A stretch of 64,000 nucleotides of DNA, taken from assembly GCA_002794775.1 (NCBI GenBank), contig NBAY01000067.1, positions 62,001-126,000 of the forward strand, written 5' to 3'. Of this stretch, positions 12,742 through 25,638 are shown piece by piece; position 1 is the stretch's first letter, and every line of letters begins with the position of its first letter. The DNA is from Porodaedalea pini. Lineage: Eukaryota; Basidiomycota; Agaricomycetes; Hymenochaetales; Hymenochaetaceae. Under the pieces are notes generated by a model that worked only from the letters and a program-made list of their open reading frames with translations, made no database searches and was not told where the DNA came from. The translations under genes were made by a program, and so were the position numbers.

Positions 12742-13610
12742 CACTTCAGGTACCCCCTCTAGGAGGTAACTCTTAGGTGGAATAGGCCCTATGGGTGATT
12801 CCACCTAAAGGGCCCTGTTCTCACAGTTGTCATCCCAGCATATGGGACATCCCTCAGCTGGGCTGCACCAGTTGAATCATACCTCATGATTTTGGGGCCA
12901 TCCCATCAGTGTCACAGAGTGTCTGGGGGACTTTTGGGGGGATTTACCATGGATTTTAGCCCTAATTATATACTCTTTAATGACTCTTTTAGGCTTATTC
13001 TGGCCTATTTTGGGATGCTTTCAGCACTGAAGCCATGTACTTGAGTATATATAAGATCAGCTTTCCTAGGATTAACCTGTGAGAGGTCAGATATTTTTTC
13101 CAATAGCAGAATTTACCTTCCAAAATGCCACTAACAGGTCTCAACTCTATAGTTGTATACAGCTATGAGTCTTTTGCTTTCAGCCATAGTAGTATATCAA
13201 AACACAGCCTCCTGAAACCAGTTCAGTAACTATAGTATTATGATACAGTATAGTGTTCAGTCATGTAGGCAATGATGGGCAATGATGACACATGAAGGAT
13301 CAGTAGAAGAAGTCTATATCTTGCTGATAACAACTTCATGGAGTACTGAGCCCTTGGGATTTGATGCATGGTTGGTATTATCATGAATGCTGAGACTAAA
13401 ATTGTTATGATTAGTTAGTAGGTTCATTGTATAACATAGTCACTATAGAAACTAGTTTTCAATACTTTACTGTTATTTGTCACTGGGATATCCCCAGCAT
13501 GATTTGTTTGGGACCTCCCAGCATAATTTATTATTAGACATCCTAACATAAATCATGTGGGACATCCCAGCATAAATAGTCTGGGAGGTCCCCAGAGCAA
13601 TTATGCTGGG
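12742..13610 (+). repeat. Left terminal inverted repeat (869 bp)
   Basis: Reads CACTTCAGGTACCCC at the outer end and matches the reverse complement of 45061-45929 over the whole length as far as I can follow by eye. No CG dinucleotide was seen in it. Confidence 0.9.
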
Positions 13611-13789
13611 AGGTCCCAGAGTAAATTATGCTGGGAGGTCCCAGAGTAAATTATGCTGGGAGGTCCCAGAGTAATTATGCTGGGACATCCCAGAGTAATT
13701 ATGCTGGAACATCCCAGAGTATTTATGCTGGGATATCCCAGCATAAAGTACTCTGGGATGTCCCAGCATAAATCACCTAGAATGTCTCA
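13483..13789. repeat. Subterminal palindrome array, left end
   Basis: About a dozen copies of the near-palindrome TGGGAnnTCCCA (middle TG, CA, GG, AT or CC) spaced roughly 25-28 bp apart, joined by AT-rich spacers such as GCATAAT and GAGTAAAT. The outer units are shared with the right end; the inner units differ in number and middle bases. Such subterminal repeats are typical transposase-binding sites in DNA transposons; binding here is inference. Confidence 0.85.
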
Positions 13790-14264
13790 GAGTAAAACTT
13801 TGGGTTAGCTCACCAGAAATCATAAGAACATTGTAAGACATTAAAATGAGACACAGATAGACAAGGATGAATTTATATGCAAGTCTTTTTTTAGTGAGAG
13901 TCTTGCAAAAGTATTTTACAAAAAAAAAAAAAATACAAAGTATACTATGACAAGTAGTAAATGATACATCAAATGAGACAACAAGAGAAGCTGATAGGAG
14001 GTGGTGGTGATAGTATAATAGAACTGAGGCTCCTAGACCAGACTAATTTACATTATATAATCACAAGCTATCTAGTCATATTGGACTCATTATTGTAGAC
14101 AAATAGCTAGAGAGAGTGATCTGACATTGGTATGAGAGACTGGCCAGAAGAGAATAATTTAAATGAACTGAACTATTTGATCTGTTCTTCCACAGATTGC
14201 AAAATATCACCCACTGACATGATGAAATAAGTTTGATCAACAAAGTATGAGAACTATTTACTAA
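13790..14264. other. AT-rich gap inside the left end
   Basis: No gene. Contains an A run at 13920-13933 and no CpG. Lies between the palindrome array and the 3' end of the KDZ gene, so it may be 3' untranslated DNA of that gene. Confidence 0.35.
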
Positions 14265-17200
14265 TTACAGCTCCACTGATCCATAATCTGCCACTCTAAT
14301 ACAAGATTTTTTTGATGGTGAATACTGCTCTGATGAGGAAATATCATGAGTATAGCCTTCAAGCTCTGACTCTGTAATCATAGCATGAGTATGCTCAGAC
14401 TCAATCTGTTCTGCAAGCTCAAAAAGCTCCTCTCTTTCAGCTCCATTGGCATCTGATTCAGATTTGGCATCTAGTGATTCGTTGTCATCCTCGATATCTT
14501 CTTGACCCTGACTGTTACTTAGCAAAAAAGAGTCACAAACAGCAGGAACTGTGAAATATGTAGATGCTGTCACTCTTGCCTTGTACTGTGCCATGTCCTC
14601 TGCAGATGGACCCCATCCATCACTGTAAAATATATCCAGGGGCGGAATGGCCCCTAACCTTCTTTGCCATTCAACGTAAACAGATAGAAGAAATTCACGT
14701 CTTTTATGAAGGGCAAATGTTAGACTGAATGAAGCTGCTAATCTCATTTCAGTAAATATTATTAGAAAAGAGGAATGAGCCTCACCAGATGAGTTCAATG
14801 CATGATCTGTACATGACCATACTTCATTAAACCAATCTTTGATAGTGAGTTTTTCTTTCTTTAGTCACTTGATTTCTTTGTGACACCACCTTATGTCTAA
14901 AAGTGCACGAATGCCACTCCAGACTTCATCTACTCCCATCCAATGAGGGATGTCAGGCTTGTTGATGTCGAACAATCCATCCTCATTCCAAATATCATTG
15001 TCAACATCAAGCTTAAAAAGGCCTTTGATTGAAATAGGTTTTGGACAGGCCGCATTCGGAGGAGTCTTGCTTCAAAGCTTCTCACACAGTTTATTGTAGG
15101 ACTTTGCAAGTTGGATGATACCGGGCTTGTGACATTTCAATTGTGATTTGATGAGTTCAGCTTTTTTGTGTTCTGTGTGTACGGGTTTAGTCAAAAATGG
15201 TAAGGTAAAGTAATTTGAGATGCTTACCACCAGATGCAGAATGCTGAGTGCGATATGGCCACTCCAAGTTTTGAAGCTCAAACTTGCGATTTCTTAGCTT
15301 CGCAATGAGACGAGCATGTAATGCACAAGCATTCACGCGGTCATTAATGAATTCACTATTCTTTAAGGATGAGAGTTTTTCCTTATCTGCCATTCCAAGT
15401 GCATTCGTCTTCATTTCCATTTCCTTGAACAGATGCGTACACGTAGACTCCAATATGGAAATGGAATTCCATGTTTCTTCAAAATCAATGCCTTCTTTGC
15501 TTTCTAGGCTCCGATGCAAAGCACGTATCTGTTGTAGGATTGTGGCAGAACGTGATTGCAAGTCAATGATGTCTTCGATCGCATTGTGGCCTGCTGACTT
15601 TGATTGGCCTGTACACAATTCAGCTATGTGTTCGTAAGTTGGACACTAAAAGACCTATGTGGTAGAGCTTGTGACTGTTGTTCAATCTGTGCCTCCCATT
15701 CCTTGTCAAGCTCCTCCTCCAAAATCCCACTTTCTTTCAGTCTTGACTTGGCATCTTCAAGGTGCCTATAACAATCTTGTGTCCATTTACAAAACCAGAA
15801 ACCGAGTTTGAAGAGATTATTGGTACTCAGATGTTGGACTTGCATGTCAATGATATGCAACCTTTGGTAAAACTGATCAATTGTTAGTTAGCATAAGTGC
15901 ATTATCATGGACAAGACTCACTCTGCTTATGCATAGTGATGGTATAAGGTGTTTAATAGAGCTCCAAAATTGCTCGCACCCTTCGCCGTCCATCAGACCA
16001 AAGCCATCGCGTTTTCTAGGATGACATGCCCATTGGTGCCCATATGCATGGAAGACAGAAATAGCAAAGACCATATGTGGCACATATTCTGAAAGAAAAC
16101 CCCATTTAACGATACTACAATGAAGTTGGCAACCTACATCATACAAAACCCTGACAATAGCATCAACAGGGAGATGTTGAAAAAGACATTTGAGCAAAGC
16201 AAGAGTGTAATACTGCTTCTCACCAGCCGACTGCATGTTTGTGAGCCAGAGGACGTGATCGTGTCGACAAAGAAGTGCCATAAGTCCAGTATCTAAGAAG
16301 AACCACGTGCTCACTTTCTGACGGCAGTCATCAGCAGCTTTGAAAGACGACTTGCATTCGTCCAATACCTCATCTGGGACCTTCAACTTGGGAGTCCCCA
16401 AAGTTCTGGAAGTATTTTGTTCTATTCCAGATCCATTTCAATTGTGCTTGGTGCGGTCTGGGCGAATCTGAGCAACTTCGCGCTCCATAGCCTTCAAATC
16501 ATTGTCCGGCAAGAAAACAGTCTTGGGATGTACATTAGGTGGACCTTGTTCAGTCTTCCTGCACTTTTGCTGGAAGCAAGTGTCAATGCAGACGGCAAGA
16601 TCAAAGCTGAGGATTTAATGATTAACCAACCTTAATGTACAAGTCAGATTCTACTCACTTTAAGGAGGGGTCGTGCTTCCAGTTAGGTCCTCCAAAACAC
16701 GCTGGACAGCACTCTTGGAGGTAAGGTGACAGCTGGCTTGGGTGAGGATTGGTTTGTATTTCATCAATGCTGGCGGCTAAAAAAATCCAAAAATTTACTC
16801 CTAAGTACTGTCCTTCGTGAAATTGAATACGGCACATTATTATCTACTGTTTTCTATATTCAGGGTCCCTTCACCTGCATCGTCCTGCTCATATAGATTC
16901 CCTACAGAGACAAAGTTAGCAATATAATCTACGTTCAGTCATAGAAGAGAACATACCTTCATTGTCTGAGTCAATCTCATCATCACAATGCCAAGAACGA
17001 AAAATTTCTTGGGCAAGGCGAGCTAGGCAGGGAATGTGATCTCTCCGCTTCAGAATCCTCACTGTATTCACTGTGTATCATCGAGTCCTTATCATCTACT
17101 GAGTTTATAACAACGTTGATGCATTGCTGTGTGGCATCATAGAGTGCACCAAACCAATGCAGACATTTACTGAACCGTTTACGAAGTGAATCCTACGAAA

Positions 17201-18062
17201 TGTATCAATCGCATGAAGCTGATAATATTAGTGGACACATACCGAAGACTTGAACAAATAACCATGGTTCTTCAGAAAGACTTCTAAGGTATTACAGAAC
17301 ACCGTCTGATTTGGAGAGATGCATGCAAATAATTCAAGACAGAAGTCCAAAACATTTAAGTCAACAGCCAATGTAGGAAAACACGGAGTGCAACCAAATA
17401 AACCCCTCTCAAGCAGCTGATGAGGTGCCATTCTGCACGGACACGCTTTGATATGAATCCTATCTAGTCCTAGTAAAAAAAAGTAGTTAGCGATCATTTC
17501 ATTTTCATACAACCCCGTTAAACGAACCTTTGAAAGAGATACAGAGAATATCAAGCTTCATTCAAGTGCCTTGACACACACATTCCGGAAAGGCCATTGG
17601 CATGATAGGATGCCAGAGGGACACAGATCAGTGGAGAATATCGAGATATTGGTCGATGAGGCACAGTATAACTTCCCCAAACCACCTCTGGTGCTGCCTG
17701 TGTCATTTTCAGCTGAATCTTGACATATGTATGTCCATATGCTAGCATGGAGAGTATATGGGGATGGACTCAGGATCATTGCTGATACTGAAATCATTCT
17801 CGAATGTATCAAAAACATTGTTTGGAGGCGGTGGATCTTGCTGGTCTGGATCCAGAGCGCTTTGAGATTGAAAGCCAGGGATGGGCAGCAGCATTCTATT
17901 TCCAGGTAATATTACGATAGGGACAGGTTGCAGTACTTTCGACTTGCGTGGGTTGAGTAATTCTGACAAGACCGGTCCTGGGGTAACACCTTGGGTGGGC
18001 GGGTCTTGAATCGACTGTCAAGCTTCTTGCTTTTGCTTGCTAGTGTGTCTTCTTCCCATCAT
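14265..18062 (-). pseudogene. KDZ transposase with CxC1 cysteine cluster (copy 2, element transposase)
   Basis: The start is the ATG at 18062 (MMGRRHTSKQKQEA). TGA at 18018-18020 breaks the frame after 14 codons. Blocks in order: Pro-rich linker (SQSALDPDQQDPPPPNN, about 17850); CxC1-type segment (HIKACPCRMAPHQLLERGLF, FPTLAVDLNVLDFCLELF, 17550-17230); PYLQECCPACFGGP (16720); DLAVCIDTCFQQKC (16590); and the core at 16401-15877 with FKAADDCRQK, DTGLMALLCRHDHVLWL, RVLYDVGCQLH, ISVFHAYGHQWAC and GFGLMDGEGCEQFW, where the catalytic acidic residues of KDZ enzymes are expected. A helical C-terminal part follows (15860-15187, GQSKSAGHNAIEDI) and an acidic tail ending GSVEL at 14265. A second TGA lies at 16438-16440. 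The gene faces away from the Spt5-like gene at 22.3 kb. The length and complete block order indicate this was the element's own transposase. Confidence 0.85.
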
Positions 18063-19256
18063 TCGTACAATGAGTTCAAGTTAAGATTGTGAGACAGATC
18101 AAGGGCAGAAATACAAGCCAAAAAAAGGCCTAGGGTCATAAAACATTACAAACAGATAGAGAACTTGTGGCCTGCTTGTCAAATAAGGTAGTAATTAGGC
18201 CACTAACTGAATGAAAATTATAAGGATGACATACTTGCATGCCCTGGCCTTTTCTGAGTCCCTCATTCATTCGTTGTTCCCTCCTCTTCTCTTCTCCAAG
18301 CAACTATGCATACCTGACAACTTCAACCTACCTACTTTTGCAGCACCTCCAATGTGTCCCTCTTCAATTCTCATATTTCTGAGGTGCATTCTCTCATTTC
18401 TCTTTGGCATTGTCTCGCAGAATGCTAATCTATCATACTTTCCTTATTTTCTTCAACTGCGTGCATAATTGCGTGGAGATAAATCTCACTGAACAATTAG
18501 CCCAATATGCTGGCGGAATCAAGCTGACACTTTTGGCGCAGGTGTCTGACCTCTTTCTACTTTTTATCTATGTCTACTGTACATGCTTGCTACCTGAAGA
18601 TGTCTCGACCAAACCAAAAGAAAGGAAGCAAGGTCTGAAGATGCTTGTGCAATACATGAAGTACATTGTATGCAGACAATTGTTGATTTGACCACAATGC
18701 ACCTGTGGAACCTATCCAACCTGCTCAGCGTCCCAAGCGCAACCTTGATTCCATGCTTGGAGCCCTTACTGGAGAAATCGGAGGTCAGCACAGCTGAGAC
18801 CATGGTGATGAAGAGGACGAGGAGGGTGAGATTCTTGAGGCGGCGCTGGGAAATCGTTGATGTCGAAGGAACACATGGTCAATATTGCCCAGTACAGAAA
18901 GAATCTCATCACCATGTGTGATCTCGACGAGGTGGAAGAGTACTTAACTGCAAAATTTCATCTCATGCTTTTCAGCTCTGCTGAGGCAAAGGAGACTGAT
19001 GTAAACTTGTTACAGACCTGTTTGAGCGTGCTCTCTTGCAGAATCTCTGTTCACCTGCTTTGTATAGGTGTTCGTCGCATATGAGCAGATGAGGCAGCTA
19101 GGGTATTAGAGGTGGGAGGATTGGAGGCAGGAGATGTTGATGTGTGCGGCAAATGGAGGTCATGGTGGTCAAAGGAGAGTTAGGAAGGTGTGCCGAAAGC
19201 GGCAGCGGAGTTGGATATGCAGTGATCAGGCGCTGTAGCGCTCGATTCGCGCTTAG
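18063..19256. other. Region between divergent KDZ and Spt5-like genes, with a decayed frame
   Basis: No intact gene. One plus-strand frame from the ATG at 18600 encodes plausible protein (basic start MSRPNQKKGSK, then PAQRPKRNLDSMLGALTGE and an acidic DEEDEEGEILEAAL). Five stops, all TGA, interrupt it before a TAA near 18944. A second frame at 18857-19084 (NIAQYRKNLITMCDLDEVEE) may be its continuation after a shift or intron. I do not recognise the family. Confidence 0.3.
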
Positions 19257-19260
19257 GCGC

Positions 19261-20248
19261 TGAAAGGTGACGGTACGGTCTACTGGCAGACTCGGACCTG
19301 GTTGAGTTCGGCCACTGGGGGTTCACTCTAACGTGTCTGATGGAGGGGATAGTGTCAGGAAGTGTGGGGAAGTATAATAGAATACTCGGGGCTAGGTGTC
19401 GACTCGAGGACGTGAGTACAAAGGACGACCGGCAAAACGTGCCTAAATGCGGTCGGAGAACAAAGAGCAACTACGATCTTGACAACCCGGGCTCGGAAAC
19501 TCGCCAGTGAAGACAGGAATCGATACTATTCGTCGAGACGATTCTGAATCTGAAAAGACCTCGAGACGCGATGCAGAATTGACGGAGATATAGCAGTTGC
19601 ACTGGTTGCGGCTGGCAGAACGCACGGAACTCCCGGAACCAAAAGCTATTTTCGTAGCTCTACGACGCGGGCTCGGAATCGTGCAAGAAAAGACAGTGTT
19701 CGAAAGCAATTTTCGACGAGATTAAGAATCTGAAGAGAGCTCGGGAAACGGATAAGAACTGAGGGCGATATAGCGAAAGCAAGATTTGGCCGAAAACGGG
19801 ACTCGAGACGGAACGGACGGAACGACACTGAACGGCAACGGAGATGAGAACTAAAGACTGGGACTGACTCAGGGGAACTAAACTTGTATTTTTGAGACAT
19901 TTACATGAGTGTTTAAATAACCAACAGAGGGTTGAGCCTCTGAGCGGCGTACAAAGGACACAAAGACAGACCGGAGGCTCTAGCCAAACAATACCAAACA
20001 GCCGGAACTCGGAGCCGGAACTCGAGAACATGAGCAATTAAGCTTCGGGAGGCTCGGAACAATACCAGATGTGATCCAAAATGGACTTTGGTGGCTCACC
20101 GGTGCAGAACCAAGCTGTATGCGTCGAGTTAATCCTGCCAAACACTGAAAGTGTCCTGAAATGCGTTGGGGATACTTGTAAGACTGTCCTGAGTCGAGTC
20201 GAACCTAATAGAGCCGATTCTGAGGCCAGCGGCGTCGGGATCTCCACA
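19261..20248. mobile_element. Solo LTR, 988 bp, copy 2 (TSD GCGC)
   Basis: The same 988-bp unit as at 5656-6643, with the same TGAAAGGTGAC start and CTCCACA end. It is flanked by the 4-bp duplication GCGC at 19257-19260 and 20249-20252. Separate duplications at the two copies show two independent insertions, not a segmental duplication. It inserted into the 33-kb element after that element was in place or while it was part of it. Confidence 0.75.
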
Positions 20249-20252
20249 GCGC

Positions 20253-21740
20253 CAGCCGTCCCAGCATACCACCCGCTTTATTTATTATTATATACAGATA
20301 CAAACCCCATAAACACAGTCAAGCACCTCGTTTCATCACTGACTATCTTACACTTCGCATTTCACACGCTCGAATGGTCACATTCGGCCATTTGAGCGTC
20401 AATATACCTTCGAATCTTTCATATGATGCAGTAGTAACCTCATAAATACGTTCAAATACTTTCATACACCCATTCGAACACTCATACCACTTCCTAGTCA
20501 CACTCGAATGCTTCGTTTCCTTTATATTCATTCCATATCCCACTATATGTGCGCTCGAGCACTCTTTCCACTTCGTATCCACTTGTTCGAACACTTATAG
20601 TGCAGCTGCATTACACGGTTGGGCTCAGGGAACGCATTGGGTTCCACCATGGGTCGCTCGAACGGTTCCCGGGCTGTCGATGTTGAATGTATCACGCTCG
20701 AACGACCGGATTCCGTCGTTCTCTGCGTTCTCCATGGGGCTCAAGCGTTATTTATCATCGTCTATCACTTCCAGGGGTGCATTCGTTGCCATCACGCCCC
20801 AGGAACATTCGAGGACGTTCGAATGGAGTTGTTGGAAGCACACATGATAAATTTCTCGGGTTTCATTGGTCTTTTTATTGATGTCGAACCATTATTCCCC
20901 TTCGAGTTTATGACTCATCATGTTCTCGAGTCATTCCATCCCTAACATACGACTATTCTGACTCGAATACGCACCGCACGCACTCCCTTACCTCCGTATG
21001 TACGTTCGATGTCAGTACCGAGCTCGTTTCGCCTAGAGTATAAATAGTGCACACCTTTTGTACTCATTCTGTAGAGGGAATACACCCCCAGTTCGCCGCA
21101 CAGTACACTTTTCGAGTCTCATAAGTCATTCCCGTCTTCAGTTCATCTCTGCTCTGCCTTAGGGAGCTTCGCCAACCACTCGAATAGCGCGTTCGGTTCA
21201 CCACATACGCTTGAAACCGAGATTCCAAAACTCCGAGCGCCCGACAAACCCAACAGGGTATTATACCTGCATACTTCCGTCCCCCCACACGTTCGCCGCC
21301 TACTAAGAAGTCACTCGATCGCATCGGGATACACTCGAACACCTTCGAGTGCGTTCGAACGCTCGACGAACACCATCCAGGGGTTCAAACCATCCGAACC
21401 AGACTGACACGGCCCCGCACCTTCCTCAACTTCAGACTTCAATCACTATAGTCATAGGGTCTGCGTCAAGAGCTCGATTCTGTCAGGATCGAGCGCTTTG
21501 GCAAAGTTTCTGAACCAGAAGAGCCATTGTCTCGAGCGTTCGGTCACTCCGTTTCTATTTGGTCATCCCTCCTTGACTATCGAGTCACCGCAGTCTCCCT
21601 TGGGAAGAATATAGATTCGCCCTCGAATCGACCGTACGGTCTATAAAAGAGTCTGCATCGCGATAGCGCGTGTACATAACCTTCTGCATTTAGATACTCT
21701 GTACTTACAGGCATCTCGTTCACACACGCTAATCACTGCT
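20253..21740. other. TCGA-rich block with TATA-like boxes
   Basis: About thirty TCGA tetranucleotides, many inside GCTCGAACG or TTCGAACAC contexts, occur here, several times the chance rate. TATA-like strings lie near 21040 (GAGTATAAATAG) and 21641 (CTATAAAAGAG). No supported gene. High CpG content contrasts with the CpG-free ends of the host element, so this may be a younger insertion or promoter-type DNA of unknown origin. Borders are not defined. Confidence 0.45.
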
Positions 21741-22320
21741 GATTAGCCTAGTGTCCAAATTTAGAGCACCTTCCCGACTCTCTCTCTTACTCCCATCATC
21801 ATTCGTTCACCATCACACACAGCGAACACGCACACCACCAGCTTGCCCAACCCAGCACCCAGCATGCTTGACAACCTCCCCATCACCTCCCCATCCATAG
21901 CCTGAGCTCAAGACTCAGGTGTACGTTGCTCTATATCGCCGACGACGACATTGGTCATCTTGTTGCTGTGCAATAGGTGAGCCCTCCCTTTCCCCTTTTG
22001 AACGTCCTGGCTGCTCACTTTCATTTTTGTTCTTGTAGCATCAGAGCATTTCAACACTGTGAAGTGTGTCTCTTGTCTACGGAACACCGTGTTTCGGTTG
22101 CAAAGGCAAGCTCGTTCCTTTATCTACATTTTCTCAAAAATTTTCCTCTTGTAAACTTTAGTTTAGTTGGTCTGTTTGGTACCCTGTGTAGTAGTAGTCA
22201 ACTCTTTTTGGCTCATGTTTTAAGTCTACCATAAAGTGCCAAAAGAGAAAACAGAAACAAACAAACAAAGAAAAAAAGAGTTAATTGATATTTTGTCAGG
22301 ATAAAAGTGAACTCGTCAAC
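21741..22320. other. Upstream region of Spt5-like copy 2
   Basis: A possible small exon near 22038-22110 contains a Cys pair (KCVSCLRNTVFRLQ) after an acceptor-like TTCTTGTAG, reminiscent of short cysteine clusters in fungal cargo genes, but it cannot be linked to a frame with confidence. Otherwise pyrimidine-rich 5' leader-like DNA. Confidence 0.25.
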
Positions 22321-24300
22321 TATGAGTACAAACTCTGCCAAGAAGGTGAGGAGAGGAGTGTGTACTTTGTAATATCAACTAAAGTGAGCTGCAGATGACC
22401 ACACAAGCAGAAGATGAACGTGTGCTCTGTTATCTAGACCTGGAGGCAGAAGACTTCAACAATGACGACACATTTTTGGATGCGGACAAAAGTATGTGAG
22501 TCTGAGATACAAAAGATGTTAGTTGATGTATTATATATGTAGAGTCTGGCTTCATCAATGAGGGCGAAGGGATGTTGAGTCATGAAGAGCACCCTTGGCC
22601 TGCACTATACAATATTACTCTACGAGATGATGTCAAAACTATAGTTCGTGGGATTAAGGAGCGGCATAAATCATATAACAAGGATTCAGTAGAGGAACAA
22701 ATGGAAAGAGAGAAGGAGTGTACGTCTGAGAAGGTGGGTGGTACATGGAGTAATCTGTACTTGATATGTGTCCGGGTGAGTGAATCCAGTTGAAAAGTTG
22801 CTGTACTTTGCTTATGCATGTATAGCTCGGCCATGAAACCAAAGAAGTGAAACTACTGGACGAAACCTTTCATGACATCGAGAGTTCTTGGGTAAACCAA
22901 GGACTTCCTCATCCTAATGAACAACCTTGCGCATTCTCTCTACCAGCATATCCTGGACGTATCTATGCGATTGCTCCAACACTTGGCGAAGTCAACTATG
23001 TGAAATCTTGGCTGAAGCATTGGAATCTCTCGACTGTAGTTTGTGTATGGGATGATGATGAAATCACAGCAGTATTCAGAATGTGCAATGGAGGCTCTGC
23101 TCATGAGACATATGAAGTTGGCGAATGGGTCATCATTCAGCGCGGCCTGTACAAGGGTGATATAGGCCACGTCAGAGAGTCGAGCACTCAAGATGATTGT
23201 ATCATGGTGGCAGTCGTACCTTGACTTGCAATCAACAAGAACTCATCCATTCGTCCTGAGCCAGCCCTTTTTTCCCCTGATAAGTTTAGCAGCAAAAGCT
23301 TGAAGAGAGTCGACTCGACGACTTACAAGTTCAGGCGTCGTAAGTACAAGAATGGACTATGCAAACTGACCTGCCCTAGTCTGCACTACGTTAGAAAAGC
23401 ATCTCCTTCTTTGCAGGACATTGGGCTATTCACTCATATGGAGGAATCTTTCAGTCATCTGGATCGTGGCGAACTGTTCCTTCAAAGTGGCAATAAAATC
23501 TGTAGCTTCTCGACTGGCTTAATTGGGACTGTAGGCGACATCTCCCAGTATGCTGTCTCATCAACACATACCATAGCTAGCCTCGGGAATATAACAGGCA
23601 GCATCTCTGGCAATATTTCGAACAATAGACGCTCGATTATGGAATATACCAGCATAGAGGAAAGAAAAAAGGTGAAGGGAAAGGGAAAGGAAACAGAAAT
23701 GGAAACGGAAACAAGGACAATCGGTTTTCTCTCAGTGGACTACATTCCTATTCTTAATGTAACAGACAATTCTGGCCGAGTTCAGTATTCTATGATCAAA
23801 TATGCCGTAACAGACATTCATAGAGTATTAGAACCAGGTATGAATGTTTGTGTTGTCATTGGCCCATTCTCTGGCAAAAGCAGGATGATACAGACTGTCT
23901 CACTGGATGAGAAAGAAGTCACATTGGTTACAGTCTCATACTCTATGGTGCGTATGTACGTTCTTCAAGGTGTATTTACTTAAACATTCTTTAGATTACT
24001 GTCAGAAAAAAATGGGTTCAAACCGCAAACACTGATATGACTCGTTCTGGACTTGAGAAATGCGTCGCGGAACTCCTCCAGAGCCGATGGTGCTTCATTA
24101 TGAGCGGTCAGTATAGTGGACAAAAGCATCAAGTCATATCAATTGAGAACAAGACTGCAACCCTGGTTTTCGTGTTTGAGGATGAGTTGAAGAATATTGT
24201 TGTTTCCGATGAGGTTTGTCTTTATCCTATCACCAAGAGCTCGCTCATTCATGTCTACAATAGTTTACTGAACACGTTGTCTTGCTGGAAGTGGGGATGA

Positions 24301-25633
24301 TAATATTCTGGTGTGAAAATGAATCCAATGGTACTTCCACTGAGTTGACCGGTCTATTTATCTAAACGGGTCCTTCCCAGGTGTTCAGTGAAGAGGGACA
24401 GAGATTGGTGTGATAGCTGTGTGTGGCTGTTGGAGATTGCAAGCTTGCCTTGCTGATGAATCTAGGCTGTGCTAGATAGGGTACCAAACTAATTGGTAGT
24501 AATGAATATAATAGAGTGACAGTTTTAACTGCTGAGTTCTTAACTGCTGAGTTCCTAACTGTAGTCTGACTAAGAACCCTGGTGGTTCTGTGCTTCTGAG
24601 ATCTAGAGGGGAAAAATGTATATTCATTTCTAGGGCAGCAAAACATGCCCTATTTATGCCCTTTGGCAGATACAAAGCTGTACTACACTACTAGAGACCT
24701 GATTCTACAAATGACTACATATGATGATACATGACACTCTCTGACTATCCCTTCTGACTCCTTGTGACTCATTTTGACTACTTCATCATGACTACATGGG
24801 ATCACGGCTGACTGATCTATTGTGACAGTATATGACTCATTGCTGATCATCATCATGCTCTGATGTGATTGCCACTGATTAAGCCATTGTGACCGTGTAT
24901 GACTCATTGCTGATCATCATGAACACTGCTTCCTCCATTTGGAGAGGCCAGCCTAGACCTTGGTCTTCCATCCTTTCTGACTTCCTTTCCCACACTAAAA
25001 TGGGTGAGGCTGTGCAACTTCCTGAAGCCATGACTACTGAATAAGATGTGTACCCTCTTTTCTTCTGCAACCGACTAATTGAATGCTTTTGATCGGGGAC
25101 CTTGCTAGGCTTTATATCCGATATCTGAGTACTGTGATAGTCAAATATCTTTGTGAAAAGGTCATTGCCTGGTACGCAATTCCCTAAATGTCTTCCTCTA
25201 TGATGTCGAGCTGTGCCAAAATACACTCCTACCTGCGCCTCTTGTTTAATCACTTGATGGCCTTTCTGAGACCTACCCAGTCTGATGGTTACTGCCAGAT
25301 GGAGCCAATTAAGTAATGATTGTCTTTTCCTCTTTTGGGTTAGACCATCTGACTGCATATTATTTCAGTATCCTGGTTGAGACGACTATTCGGGTGGAGG
25401 TAGACTGGGCTCCTATGATCAATGTGGCTCGGCTTGTCCAGAGGCCTATTCGGTATGATAATAATAATTATTTCTGGTTAGAGTTTCACATGGCTAATGA
25501 TTATTCAGGTGCGCTTGAGTGATTGTGCCTTGGGTGGGATTTGGGGGATATGTCCTTAGATGATTTGTTATGAGTATCATGTTACATGCTAGTTGATGAG
25601 CATAATGCAAGTGCATATGTGCAAGTTTTGGGT
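24301..25633. other. Unresolved insertion inside Spt5-like copy 2
   Basis: This DNA interrupts the Spt5-like gene together with gypsy A, and its other side is 31951 to about 32120. The minus strand begins TGTAGAATCAGGTCTC at 24709 and has an AT-rich box (GCATAAATAGGGC) and tandem pieces, resembling a degenerate LTR, but I found no partner or target duplication. A 160-codon minus-strand open frame (25358-24879) has no recognised motif. An imperfect tandem duplication around 24810-24920 shares TATGACTCATTGCTGATCAT. Confidence 0.35.
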
Positions 25634-25638
25634 GTGTT

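Noticed and set aside
12742..12760. CACTA (EnSpm) superfamily assignment from the CACT start
   Set aside because: The fifth base is T, the target duplication is 7 bp rather than 3, the inverted repeats are far longer, and the only transposase inside is KDZ.
13483..13789. Regularly spaced palindromic repeats resembling a CRISPR array
   Set aside because: The spacers are near-identical AT-rich strings, not unique; the arrays are mirrored at the ends of a transposon, and the genome is eukaryotic.
24879..25358. 160-codon minus-strand frame as a gene
   Set aside because: No recognised motif, partly made of an imperfect tandem duplication, and located in an unresolved insertion; left undescribed beyond that.
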